Source: Oricola sp.
GTDB taxonomy: Bacteria; Pseudomonadota; Alphaproteobacteria; Rhizobiales; Rhizobiaceae
NCBI RefSeq assembly: GCF_022763245.1
Contig: NZ_JALEGV010000012.1
Span: forward strand, 434,001 to 498,000
DNA: 64,000 bases
Direction: 5' to 3'
The notes beneath the pieces were generated by a model that saw nothing but the letters and a program-made list of their open reading frames with translations, was not told where the DNA came from and did not search any database. The position numbers and the translations under genes are program-made. Positions 1-8,757 of this stretch are shown piece after piece; the first letter of the stretch is position 1; every line of letters begins with the position of its first letter.

Positions 1-44
1 ACCTTGCGTCAGATCAGAGTCCTTTTCAGAAGCTCCATTGCCTT

Positions 45-2918
45 ATGAATTTCCTGCCTTCCAAGACAGTCCGCACCGCCGCGTCATTTCTCCTCAGCAC
101 CACCTTCCTCGTCCCCGCTCTCGCATCGACATCCGCCGTTGCGGACGAGGCCGCGCAAGGCTGGTCCGGCTGGACCGCGCTCGGCGGCTATTACGGGTCG
201 GAAGGGTCGAGCTACGGGGAACTGGTGCTGTTTGCGCCCCTCCACCAGACCGACGACAGCCTCTTCTTTACCGACATCCGCGGCAAGTTGTTCGAAGGCG
301 AGATCCTGGAGGGCAACGCCGCGGTCGGCTTCCGCCAGATGACCGGGTCCGGCTTCAATCTCGGCGTCTGGGGCGGGCTCGACGTGCGCCGCACGGCCAA
401 TGACAACGTGTTCGGCCAGGTGTCGGGCGGCCTGGAAGCGCTTTCCGACAATTTCGATTTCCGCTTGAACGGCTACCTGCCCGTCACCGGGCCCAAGACC
501 GCCTCTGCCGGCGACGCCGAGGTCTTCCTGACCGACAGCAACATCTTCATGATCGGCGGCGAGGAAGTCGCGCTTCACGGCGTCGATGCCGAGGCGGGCG
601 TCCGGCTGAATTTCGGCGACGACAATGCCGGCCACCTCGCCATCTATGGCGGCGGCTACTGGTTCGACCACGACGACGCCTTCGAAGCCGTCACCGGCGG
701 CAAGGCGCGCGTCGAACTGGCCTTTAACGACGTCGCCGGCGACGGCTCCAGCCTCGTCGCGCGCTACGAATACACCAGCGACGACGTCCGCGGAGACCGG
801 CACACGGTCGGCGCGAGGCTGCGCATCCCGCTTGGCGCCGCGCCGCGCGCCGCGCGCTCCATGAGCGTGCAGCAATGGCGCATGACGGATCCGCTGGAAC
901 GCGACACGGACATCGTCATCGGCCAGTCCGAGGAGGAACTGGTGGCCGACGCCTATTCCGACGTGCGCTTCGACCGCGTCGCCTATGCCGATGACGCCGG
1001 TTCCTTCCAGTCCGGCATCGACGAGGGCGCCAACACGCTGATCATTCTCGACGGGTCGCAGGGCGACGTGACCGGCGGCCAGACGCTGGCCGAGGCGCAG
1101 ACCCTGCTCGGCGGCGGCAGCACGCTCGCCGTCTATGGCGTGGAATCCGGCACGACGGGCATGGTCACCGCCCCCGGCCTGCGCCCGACGCTCGTCAACG
1201 GCGCCGGTTCCGGCTACGCACTCTCGCTCGGCGGCTACAACACCGTTGCCGGCATCGATGTCAGGTCCGAACTCGTCAAGACCGACGGCACCGTCGACGG
1301 CGTCACGCTTGGCGGCATCGACGGCTCGGGGCTGGACGTCATCGCCCTTCTCGACATCGGCGTGACGGTCAACATGGAAGGCACCGGCACGGCAGGCGCC
1401 AGCGACAACGGCGTGACGGGTACCGATGGCGGCCTCGATGTGAACGCCGAAGACGGCGGCGACGGCGGAACGGGTGGCGGGGGAACCGCCGGCGTCAGCG
1501 AGAGCGAGGTCTTCGGCATCAATCTGGCCGGCGCGTCGGACGTCCTGATCGAAGACGTCACCATCGACGCCACCATGACGGGCGCCGGCGGCGCCGGCGG
1601 AAGCGCGACCGGCGGAGCGGGCGGCGATGGCGGTTACGAATATGACGACGAAGATTCCCAGGGCCTCCCGGGCGGCTGGGGCGGAAACGGCGGCACCGGA
1701 GGCGACGGCGGCGACGGCGTCCATGCAAGCACGCTCGCCGCGCTCGACCTGAGTGGCGCGGACAATGTTCGCGTCGCCGACACGGTTGTCACCGCCGGCA
1801 TGACGGGCACCGGCGGCAATGGCGGCAGCGCCACGGGCGGCTCGGGCGGCAGCGGCGGCAGCGGCGACCGTGGCGGCTACGGCGGCGATGGCGGAACCGG
1901 AGGCACCGGCGGCACGGCCGGGGACGGCGTCGCCGGCGAGACCAGCGTTCGCGGGATCGACCTCGCCGGTGCGAGCGACGTCGAATTCGAGAATGTCACG
2001 GTGAATGCGAGCCTGGCCGGCACTGGCGGCAATGGCGGCGGCGCCAATGGCGGAGCCGGCGGCGGCTCCGGCGGGGAATATGACGGCGAATGCAACTGTC
2101 CGGGCGAGGCCGGCACGGGCGGAGCCGGTGGAACCGGCGGGTCGGGTGTCCACGACGCGTCCGTCGCCGGCATCGACGCCGCCTCCGCCTTCGACATCCG
2201 GATGACCGGCACCGACATCACCACCACCATGACCGGAACGGGCCGCAATGGCGGCAATGCCAATTACGGCGTCAATGACGGCGAAGCGGGCGGCGGCGAC
2301 GGAGGCGACAGCGGCTTCGGCATCTCCGGCGGCTGGCTCTACGGCCTGCGGCTCGCGGACGCGTCATCCGTCTGGCTGACCGACACGACGATGGCCGCCA
2401 GCATGACCGGAACCGGCGGAACCGCGGGCAGCGGCAACGGTTACGGCGATCCGGCAGGCACCGGCGGCGACGCGGCGGCCGGCGTTTTCGACAGCCGTTT
2501 CTACGGTATCGACCTCAGCGGCTCTTCCGACACGACCCTGGTCGGAACGTCGGTCACCGCCTCCCTGACGGGAACCGGCGGAAACGGCGGCAATGCCACG
2601 GCGCGCTATTCCGATGGCGGCATCGGCGGAAATGGCGGCGTCGGCGTCGGCAACACCCTGCTGCACGGCATCGACCTGGCGGGCGCGTCCACGGCGTCGC
2701 TGGAAGACACGTCCGTCACGGCGTCGATGACCGGCAATGGCGGGGATGGCGGCGACAGCAGCGATGACGGAACCGCCGGCACCGGCGGCCCCGGCCTGAG
2801 CGGCGAGACCTTCGAGCGGATCAACCTCACCGGCGTCGTCAGCTACGACTACGTCGACACCCCGGTCGAGGCGGGCGCCGGCACGAGCGGAACCGACGGC
2901 AGCGACGGCGCGCCCTGA
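45..2918 (+). CDS. Inverse autotransporter (intimin/invasin-like) with Gly-rich repeat passenger
   Basis: Likely a type Ve secreted surface protein of 957 residues. A Sec signal peptide covers about residues 1-33 (cleavage after SAVA). Residues ~38-270 read as an inverse-autotransporter beta-barrel, with alternating aromatic/Gly strands and the barrel-exit phrase RMTDPLERDTDIV near residue 279. The segment around GGQTLAEAQTLLGGG (~344) resembles the passenger entry of this family. From ~490 to the end lie seven recognisable repeats pairing a GIDLAGASDV-like helix rung with a TGTGGNGG-type Gly/Asn loop, plus a degenerate eighth copy. No C-terminal anchor exists, as expected for the N-terminal barrel topology. 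The ligand is unknown. The Gly-rich part superficially resembles PE_PGRS proteins, but the N-terminal barrel argues against that. No strong ribosome site is visible in the 44 bases available upstream. Family inferred from pattern, not from a profile search. Confidence 0.8.
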   Translation: MNFLPSKTVRTAASFLLSTTFLVPALASTSAVADEAAQGWSGWTALGGYYGSEGSSYGELVLFAPLHQTDDSLFFTDIRGKLFEGEILEGNAAVGFRQMTGSGFNLGVWGGLDVRRTANDNVFGQVSGGLEALSDNFDFRLNGYLPVTGPKTASAGDAEVFLTDSNIFMIGGEEVALHGVDAEAGVRLNFGDDNAGHLAIYGGGYWFDHDDAFEAVTGGKARVELAFNDVAGDGSSLVARYEYTSDDVRGDRHTVGARLRIPLGAAPRAARSMSVQQWRMTDPLERDTDIVIGQSEEELVADAYSDVRFDRVAYADDAGSFQSGIDEGANTLIILDGSQGDVTGGQTLAEAQTLLGGGSTLAVYGVESGTTGMVTAPGLRPTLVNGAGSGYALSLGGYNTVAGIDVRSELVKTDGTVDGVTLGGIDGSGLDVIALLDIGVTVNMEGTGTAGASDNGVTGTDGGLDVNAEDGGDGGTGGGGTAGVSESEVFGINLAGASDVLIEDVTIDATMTGAGGAGGSATGGAGGDGGYEYDDEDSQGLPGGWGGNGGTGGDGGDGVHASTLAALDLSGADNVRVADTVVTAGMTGTGGNGGSATGGSGGSGGSGDRGGYGGDGGTGGTGGTAGDGVAGETSVRGIDLAGASDVEFENVTVNASLAGTGGNGGGANGGAGGGSGGEYDGECNCPGEAGTGGAGGTGGSGVHDASVAGIDAASAFDIRMTGTDITTTMTGTGRNGGNANYGVNDGEAGGGDGGDSGFGISGGWLYGLRLADASSVWLTDTTMAASMTGTGGTAGSGNGYGDPAGTGGDAAAGVFDSRFYGIDLSGSSDTTLVGTSVTASLTGTGGNGGNATARYSDGGIGGNGGVGVGNTLLHGIDLAGASTASLEDTSVTASMTGNGGDGGDSSDDGTAGTGGPGLSGETFERINLTGVVSYDYVDTPVEAGAGTSGTDGSDGAP
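1515..2915 (+). repeat. Degenerate in-frame repeats of the autotransporter passenger
   Basis: Eight in-frame copies of a unit whose rung segment (GINLAGASDV, ALDLSGADNV, GIDLAGASDV and so on) starts near 1515, 1739, 1953, 2168, 2343, 2506, 2668 and 2817. The spacing falls from about 220 to about 150 bases toward the 3' end. The Gly-rich inserts carry the length variation, and the rung plus the TGTGGNGG phrase are the conserved core. The last copy has lost most of the Gly-rich phrase. Confidence 0.8.
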
Positions 2919-2937
2919 GGGACAGACGGAACGCATG

Positions 2938-2972
2938 AAAAAGCCGGGGCGCGCTCAGCACCCCGGCTTTTC
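2938..2972. terminator. Bidirectional Rho-independent terminator
   Basis: A perfect 11-bp stem AAAAGCCGGGG / CCCCGGCTTTT with an 11-base loop sits between the convergent autotransporter and GGDEF/EAL genes. The A-rich left side and T-rich right side let it work in both directions. Confidence 0.85.
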
Positions 2973-2989
2973 TCGTTGTGATTGGCTGA

Positions 2990-5776
2990 TTACGCCGCCT
3001 TGTCGCGGATCCACGTTTCGAGCGCCTCGGGCGGCATCGGCCGGCCGAAATAATAGCCCTGGGCCAGAAGCCCCTTGGACGAGCGCAGCAGCGCCACATG
3101 CTCTTCGGTCTCCACGCCTTCGACGATGCCCCGGATGCCGAGCAGGCTCGTCGTCTCGATCATCGCCTTGAGAATGGCGCGCGAGCGCATGCCCTGCCGC
3201 AGGAAGGACTTGTCGAATTTCAGCACGTCGACCGGCAGCGTGTTCAGCCGCGCCAGCGACGAATAGCCCGATCCGAAGTCGTCGATGGCGATCAGCAGGC
3301 CCATCTCGCGCAGCTTGGCGATGATGATCGCGCTGCGGTCCGCGTCGTGCATCGCGCCTTCCAGCACCTCCAGCACGATCGCGTCGCTGTCCAGTTGCTC
3401 TTCCGCGAGCAGGGACCCGATCTGGTCGGGAAGCCCCTCGTCGATCAGCAGGGTCGCGGGAATGTTGATCGACGTCCTGAAGTCGTGACCCTCTCGGTGC
3501 CACTGCGCCGTCTGCCGGATCGCCCGGGCGATCAGATAGTGCGACAGCGGAACGATCTCATGGTTGCGCTCGGCATGCGGCAGGAACTCCGCCGGTGACA
3601 GGAGGCCCCGCTCGGGATGGCGCCACCGCACCAGCGATTCCACCAGCGCCAGCGAGCCGCTGCCGATCTCGACGATCGGCTGGTAGAACAGCTCGAATTC
3701 CTCGTTCTCGATGCCGCGCGGTATCTCCGCATCCGCCTGCGCCTGGCTCACGATCTTGGCGCGCAGCGCGTCGCTGAACTGCTCGGCGCGGTCGCCCTCC
3801 AGCTTCGCTTCCTTCAGGGCCAGGCCCGCATAGCGGAACAGTTCGCTCGCGTCGGCCACGCCCGGCGAGAATTCGCAGACGCCGATCGACGCGCTGACAC
3901 GCACCGACTGGCCGGCGATGTCGAACGGCTCGTCGAAGAGCTTGATCAGCATTTCGGCCTGCGCGCCGGCATCGCCACACATCTCGCAACCGCTCAGGAG
4001 AACGCCGAACTCGTCGCCGCTCAGCCGCGAGAGAAAGCCGTCCCGCGCCTGGCTCCATCCGGCCAGCCGCTCGCCGAACCGGATGAGGAGCTGGTCGCCG
4101 AACGCGGTGCCCTGGGTCGCGTTGATCGACTGGAAACCGTCGATGTCGACCAGGAACAGGCAGGGCGGCGGCTGGTCGGGACGATGGCTCTGCACCGCGG
4201 CCCTGCACGCGTTCTTGAGCGCGTTCCTGTTGCCGAGCTGCGTGAGGGCGTCGCGCATCGCCATCTGTTCGAGCAGCGCGAAGTTCTTCTGGCGCACCGT
4301 GACGTCGGCGATCACCAGCACGGCCTCGCGAACCTTGCCGTCACTGTCGAAGAGCGGCGCCGAACTGACCTCGACGAAGCGCGACTCGGCACCGTGCTCG
4401 CGGATCTCCAGGAGTTCGTTGCGGATGGTCTCGCCATGCATCGCCCGGACGGAAGGCAGCGTGGTCTTCTGGCAGGGAAAACCGTCGCGAAAACACTCGT
4501 AGCGGTCGAGGAAGTCGTAATAGGGCCTGCCCTCCGGCGCGCTGTACATCTCCTCGAAATGGCGGTTGGCGAGAAGGGCGTGCTCCGACTTCGCGTCGAT
4601 CAGGCAGACCGCCACCGGCAGGTTGCTCAGGATGCCTTCCAGCCATTCGTTGCGCGTGGAGATCTCGTCGTTCGACCGGCGCAGCTCCTCGGTGCGTTCG
4701 GCGACCAGCGCCTCGGCGACCAGCTTGGCCTGGCGCTCGGCCTCGGCCTCGCCGGCGGCGCGCATCCGTTCGCGGAACACGACGAGCGATCGCGCCATCG
4801 CGCCCAGTTCGTCGGTCCGTTCGATATAGGGAATGCCGTCGTCCGACTGCCCCTCCTCCAGCGCCTTCATCACCGCGTGCAACCGGTTGATCGGCTTGGC
4901 GACACGATGGCCGAAGAGCAGTCCGGCGCCCAGGATCATGATCGCCACGGTCGCCACGCCGATGAGCAGCGTATGAACCAGGTCGTCCCACACCGTGAGC
5001 GCCTTGTCCGCGGGCACCAGCAGGAACACGGACCAGCCCAGATAGAGGCTGGCATTCGGCATGGGTGGCGCCACGGCAAAGGCCGTCAGCTGGTCGTCTC
5101 CGGCGACCCCGCTCAGCGGCGTCACGTCGAGATGCTCGGTCAGAAGGGACCGCCCGGCGCTGTCGAGCACGATCATGCTGATGTCGCCGCGCCAGTCCTG
5201 CTCGATCCGCGAGAAATAGCCGGCGCTCAGATCCGAGATGTGGCGCAGGTCGGTGAAGTTGACCCAGTAGCCCGTCGCGGTTCCGTTGAGATCCTGCGCG
5301 ACCGCTCCGAACGGCACCACCGCGCGCACGTCGGGCGCGACCTGCAGCACGACGCCGACCGGCTGGGCCTCGCCGATGAAGACGGTCGTGGGCTGCGCAG
5401 CGCTCAGCGCCTTGAACCAGCGCGTGTTGGCGACCTGCGTGCCCGGCTTGACCGGACGCTCGATCGGGCGGCCGAGCGCGTCCTTGGTGTTGGCCGCGAT
5501 CACCGTGCCGGAAAGGTCGACGAACAGCATCAGCGGATAGACGTCATACTGCTCCACATAGCCGTTCATCGCCTCTTCGATCAGGCCGCGGCCGCGCTCG
5601 GTGTCCCAGTTGAAGGTGTCGCGCACGGCCCCGTTCAGAACGAAGGCCTGAACGTCGGCATAGCGCTCGCCCATGGTGGCCGAGATGCTGCGCGCGATGT
5701 CGGACGCCACATGCGACAATTCCCGGATGGTGTTTTCGCGCAAGCGTGTCTCGTTCGCCAGCACGGTCAGGATCAT
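2990..5776 (-). CDS. Membrane sensor GGDEF/EAL cyclic-di-GMP protein with PAS domain
   Basis: A bifunctional-type c-di-GMP turnover protein. Numbering from the first canonical start (ATG at 5776, 928 residues): periplasmic Cache-like sensor ~10-255, membrane helix ~268-292, HAMP ~293-345, PAS ~375-495, GGDEF ~505-665, EAL ~680-925. The cyclase signature is SGDEF rather than GGDEF. The phosphodiesterase motif is ESL rather than EAL, but DDFGSGYSSL and LKFDKSF are intact, so phosphodiesterase activity is plausible and cyclase activity uncertain. This start cuts into the first membrane helix. The same frame is open upstream to 5875 and encodes R-S-V-K-T-R-F followed by about 18 hydrophobic residues, but contains no ATG, GTG or TTG. 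An ATC at 5863 preceded by ACGGAG is the best candidate initiator. Otherwise the start codon has been lost or a frameshift is present. Confidence 0.85.
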   Translation of the reverse strand: MILTVLANETRLRENTIRELSHVASDIARSISATMGERYADVQAFVLNGAVRDTFNWDTERGRGLIEEAMNGYVEQYDVYPLMLFVDLSGTVIAANTKDALGRPIERPVKPGTQVANTRWFKALSAAQPTTVFIGEAQPVGVVLQVAPDVRAVVPFGAVAQDLNGTATGYWVNFTDLRHISDLSAGYFSRIEQDWRGDISMIVLDSAGRSLLTEHLDVTPLSGVAGDDQLTAFAVAPPMPNASLYLGWSVFLLVPADKALTVWDDLVHTLLIGVATVAIMILGAGLLFGHRVAKPINRLHAVMKALEEGQSDDGIPYIERTDELGAMARSLVVFRERMRAAGEAEAERQAKLVAEALVAERTEELRRSNDEISTRNEWLEGILSNLPVAVCLIDAKSEHALLANRHFEEMYSAPEGRPYYDFLDRYECFRDGFPCQKTTLPSVRAMHGETIRNELLEIREHGAESRFVEVSSAPLFDSDGKVREAVLVIADVTVRQKNFALLEQMAMRDALTQLGNRNALKNACRAAVQSHRPDQPPPCLFLVDIDGFQSINATQGTAFGDQLLIRFGERLAGWSQARDGFLSRLSGDEFGVLLSGCEMCGDAGAQAEMLIKLFDEPFDIAGQSVRVSASIGVCEFSPGVADASELFRYAGLALKEAKLEGDRAEQFSDALRAKIVSQAQADAEIPRGIENEEFELFYQPIVEIGSGSLALVESLVRWRHPERGLLSPAEFLPHAERNHEIVPLSHYLIARAIRQTAQWHREGHDFRTSINIPATLLIDEGLPDQIGSLLAEEQLDSDAIVLEVLEGAMHDADRSAIIIAKLREMGLLIAIDDFGSGYSSLARLNTLPVDVLKFDKSFLRQGMRSRAILKAMIETTSLLGIRGIVEGVETEEHVALLRSSKGLLAQGYYFGRPMPPEALETWIRDKAA

Positions 5777-5893
5777 GACCGTCAGCGGCAGGAGCCCGAA
5801 ACCGACAAGCAGCGCGATGAAACGCGTCTTGACGCTTCGCAGTGTGGCGGGACCGAATGAGATCGTTCGACTCCGTCAAAGTGAGACACCGCG

Positions 5894-5910
5894 ACCATTG
5901 AAACAATGGT
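5894..5910. promoter_or_regulatory. Perfect inverted repeat upstream of the GGDEF/EAL gene
   Basis: ACCATTG-AAA-CAATGGT, 7+3+7 bases with no mismatch, lies 31-47 bases upstream of the proposed ATC initiator of the divergently read sensor gene. It could be an operator or a leader hairpin. No regulator is assigned. Confidence 0.4.
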
Positions 5911-6220
5911 TCCTTCGCGGAAGCTTAATGGACGCCGAGCAATACGCGCAATGCTCGGAAGCATATATTGCGCCGCACAAACAGGTTTGGTTGCAAAAGC
6001 AGGCACCACAACCTGTCGGGATCAGTGTCGGCATTTGCTATTCTTTGCGGGAAAATACAATCGGAAAATCAATGCGCGGAACGCGCGGCAGCCATGCGAT
6101 TCACGCCGGCATGGACCTGCGGGGAGCGCTCGAAGAAGCTCGGCGCGCCCGGGCGGTGCGGGAGCCGGGGCGCGGTCGGCGCCCCGGGATTGCGGTTCGA
6201 TCAGCGTTCGCGATACGCGA
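5911..6220. other. Intergenic region between GGDEF/EAL and aztD
   Basis: About 310 bases without a convincing gene. They presumably hold the promoter of the leftward sensor gene. At 6165-6187 a GC-rich stem CCGGGGCG / CGCCCCGG with a 7-base loop lies just after the aztD stop. It may end aztD transcription, although no T-tract follows. I see nothing else structured. Confidence 0.4.
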
Positions 6221-7450
6221 TCAATGCTCCAGGCCGGAGCCTCCGATCGCGACGATGTTGAACGGCAGCCCTTCGACCGGGATCGTCCTGACCTCCTCGA
6301 AGCTCTCGGCATCGACGAGGCGCACGAGGTGCTCGCGCGGGTCCGTGACCGCGATGAGGTCGTGCATCAGTGCAATCCGCGGACGCGGATCGCGCCAGTG
6401 ACCATCCTTGCTGTAGGGGTCGGTGATCTTCCTGGACCGGACCACCGCCCCGCTGAGGACGTCAACCGCGTGAAGCTGCCCGTCCTCCGTGAAGACATAG
6501 GCGTACTTCACCCGCGCGTCGTCGAGCAGGAAATGCACGTGGCGCACCGGCAGGTCGACGATGCGATAGGGCGCCTCGCTCGACGGGTCGATGATCGTGA
6601 GCTTGTCCGCCCCGTAGTCGCCGAAGAAGAACTGCATCGCCTTGCCGCCGATCAGGTGGCTGACCCGGCCTGCCGGCAAGTCGTCACCATAGGCGAGCAT
6701 GTCCTGCTTCGGCGCGTTGCCGCCGTCGGGCCGCGCCAGAAGCACGCCTTCGTCGCAGCCGAACGCCACGAAACCGGCGGAATAGGCTTCGCCGTGAAGC
6801 CCCGTGCAGGGAGCGGTTTCGCCGATCTGGCCGCCGCTCTCGTCGAGAACGTTCAGACCGAGGCGCGGCGGCAGGTCGCCCGCCTTGGTCTCGACGTCGA
6901 GATTGGGCGTGGAGATGAGGAAATAGTCGCCCATCGGAACGGCGACGCCGTGATGCGGCGCCGTGGCCTTGACCGCCTCATAGGCCGCATCGCCTTCAAG
7001 GAGGTCCTTCTCGCGATAAGCGCGCGCCTCGCCCTCGCGGTCGAAGAACTGCACGATCTCGTCGCCGTGCATGACGGCATGAACCGGGCGTTTTCCGGCA
7101 AGCGTCACCGGCAGGAGCGCGGGGGCGCCGACTTCGATGTCGCTGTGGTCGCCATGTCCCGACAGCGTGATCCCGCTCTTGATCACATGGACCACGTCAT
7201 GGTCCATCTGCACGGCCGCAAGTGTCGCGCCGCTCTCGCTCGGCACGAGATGCGTGACGTAGCCCGTGGTTGCGTATGCGTCGATCAGCGTCCCGTCGGC
7301 CGGGTCGATGACCGACACCTTGGCCTGCTCCTGGTCCGTCACGAAAAGCCGCCACGCCTCCCGTGTCTCGTCCTCGGCATGGGCCGCCGTGGCGAAAAGA
7401 ACAGAAACCAGCCCGGCGGCAATGCCGGTGGAACGAACGTGCTTGTGCAA
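6221..7450 (-). CDS. aztD: Periplasmic zinc metallochaperone AztD
   Basis: A 409-residue secreted beta-propeller protein resembling AztD, which hands zinc to the AztC solute-binding protein of the AztABC importer in Paracoccus and relatives. The chosen start is TTG at 7450: it is preceded by GGAGG with a 5-base gap and gives a clean signal peptide (HKHVRSTG, a hydrophobic stretch, ATAAHA cleavage). An upstream ATG in the same frame lies inside the operator and has no ribosome site. Histidine-rich segments MDHDVVHV and SGHGDHSD near the N-terminus are candidate metal ligands. The gene is monocistronic here and no aztABC genes are in the window, so it must act on a distant transporter. A Zur operator sits 22 bases upstream of the start, which predicts induction by zinc limitation. 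Confidence 0.85.
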   Translation of the reverse strand: MHKHVRSTGIAAGLVSVLFATAAHAEDETREAWRLFVTDQEQAKVSVIDPADGTLIDAYATTGYVTHLVPSESGATLAAVQMDHDVVHVIKSGITLSGHGDHSDIEVGAPALLPVTLAGKRPVHAVMHGDEIVQFFDREGEARAYREKDLLEGDAAYEAVKATAPHHGVAVPMGDYFLISTPNLDVETKAGDLPPRLGLNVLDESGGQIGETAPCTGLHGEAYSAGFVAFGCDEGVLLARPDGGNAPKQDMLAYGDDLPAGRVSHLIGGKAMQFFFGDYGADKLTIIDPSSEAPYRIVDLPVRHVHFLLDDARVKYAYVFTEDGQLHAVDVLSGAVVRSRKITDPYSKDGHWRDPRPRIALMHDLIAVTDPREHLVRLVDAESFEEVRTIPVEGLPFNIVAIGGSGLEH

Positions 7451-7471
7451 GATAACCTCCGAATTATGGAA

Positions 7472-7491
7472 TGTAATGTTATAACATGACA
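7472..7491. promoter_or_regulatory. Zur operator of aztD
   Basis: The near-perfect 20-base palindrome TGTAATGTTATAACATGACA matches the alphaproteobacterial Zur box core (ATGTTATAACAT). The only mismatched pair is the A/G position in the outer arms. It lies directly upstream of the aztD ribosome site, where bound Zur would block transcription in zinc-replete cells. Confidence 0.85.
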
Positions 7492-7617
7492 TTCATACAG
7501 TCGGACGATCCCCTTGTCCATGGCGTATCGCGCGCGCCGGCGCATCGGAACACCGACCGGCGTCCGTCACACCGCGCTGCCGCGCGAACTACCGGGAAAG
7601 TGAAGCGGCGTTCCGCC

Positions 7618-8757
7618 CTACAGTGCCGCCAGATAGGTCGGCACTTCGTCCAGATGCGGCACGACGATCATGTGCTTGACCTCGCCGCGCTTGAAGGCCT
7701 TGAGGAAGCGGTCGTAATCCTTGAACACCACGCAGCCGTTCGACTGCGAGCGGTCGCCGCCGCCGACATACATGTAGGTGTGGGCCAGGAGCCCGTCGCG
7801 GTTGAACTTCTTCTTGCCGTCGGCCGGCAGCAGGCGGATCGCCTCGACGCCGTGGAACCGGGCTTCGCGCATGCGCAGCTTGTAGAGATTGGGCGGCGTC
7901 GGGCCGCGGTTCTTCTCTTTCACGTAGCGCGGATTGTCCTGCATGTGGGCGAGGCCGGAATGCGCCTCCAGCTTCTCGCCATTCGGCATGTAGACCGTCG
8001 CCGAGCCGATGTCGTAGACGGCGACCCGCTGGCCGGGATCGGGAAGCTGGCTGCCGCTGCGGCCGAACAGCCGCCCGAACACGCCCTCGGAGGCCTCGCT
8101 CCCGCCGCCTTCGGCGTTCGGATTGGCATAGGCGAGCGTCGAATGCGCCGTGGCGCCCGAAGGCGCATGGGCCGGGCGCGCATTCGGCACCGGAACCGCC
8201 CGGGCGAGAACGATCGCGGCCTCGGCCTCGGCCGCCGCTTCGGCTTCGACCATCTCCCGCGTCACCGGCATCGCCAGCGCCACCGGCGACGCTGCCGCCG
8301 CGAACCGCAGGTCCAGACCGCCGGGCGAAACGGCCGCCGCGGCCTCCGTGATCATCGCGTAATGCTCGACATCCGTGAGCGGCCGCGCCGCCGGAACCGG
8401 GATGACGACCGGCAGGCGCCGCGTGTCCAGTTCCTCGAAACGCGGCGCGGGCGGCGTGTCGTCGATCATGGCGAGATCATAGGCCCGGTCGAGACGGTCG
8501 CCGAGGAGATCGCGCGCCAGCGTCTGTCCCGTGCCCGTGTCATGCGGCCGAAACAGCCGAACGCTTTCCGGGCCGGAGACCGAGGCGCTCACCGTGTCGG
8601 GCATGGTGATCAGCCCGGCGGAAAACTGCATCAGCCCGCCGGTCATCATCGGCACGATCGCCAGCGACCCGGCGATGCCGACGGCAGCCGTCGCGTGGAC
8701 CGGATGAAGAAACCGCCTCAGAAATACCCGCACGATACGTCCCCTGCTTTCTGCCAT
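7618..8757 (-). CDS. DUF2778 (L,D-transpeptidase-like) envelope protein
   Basis: About 379 residues. An N-terminal membrane anchor or uncleaved signal (VHATAAVGIAGSLAIVPMM) follows an Arg-rich stretch. A long Ala/Pro-rich spacer comes next, and the C-terminal ~140 residues carry the DUF2778 fold with conserved AHTYMYVGGGDRSQSNGCVVF-like residues, where His and the Cys of SNGC are the presumed catalytic pair. The family is related to L,D-transpeptidases and to Tlde1-type peptidoglycan-active proteins. In Hyphomicrobiales it is usually chromosomal and housekeeping. A start 30 bases earlier (ATG at 8787, preceded by AAAGGG) is also possible. Substrate inferred from family, not shown. Confidence 0.75.
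   Translation of the reverse strand: MAESRGRIVRVFLRRFLHPVHATAAVGIAGSLAIVPMMTGGLMQFSAGLITMPDTVSASVSGPESVRLFRPHDTGTGQTLARDLLGDRLDRAYDLAMIDDTPPAPRFEELDTRRLPVVIPVPAARPLTDVEHYAMITEAAAAVSPGGLDLRFAAAASPVALAMPVTREMVEAEAAAEAEAAIVLARAVPVPNARPAHAPSGATAHSTLAYANPNAEGGGSEASEGVFGRLFGRSGSQLPDPGQRVAVYDIGSATVYMPNGEKLEAHSGLAHMQDNPRYVKEKNRGPTPPNLYKLRMREARFHGVEAIRLLPADGKKKFNRDGLLAHTYMYVGGGDRSQSNGCVVFKDYDRFLKAFKRGEVKHMIVVPHLDEVPTYLAAL

Noticed and set aside
84-2153. A 689-codon open frame antisense to the autotransporter
   Set aside because: Ala/Gly-rich by-product of the Gly-rich repeats on the other strand.
3617-5860. A 747-codon open frame antisense to the GGDEF/EAL gene
   Set aside because: Mirror of a GC-rich gene; no domain, signal or ribosome site.
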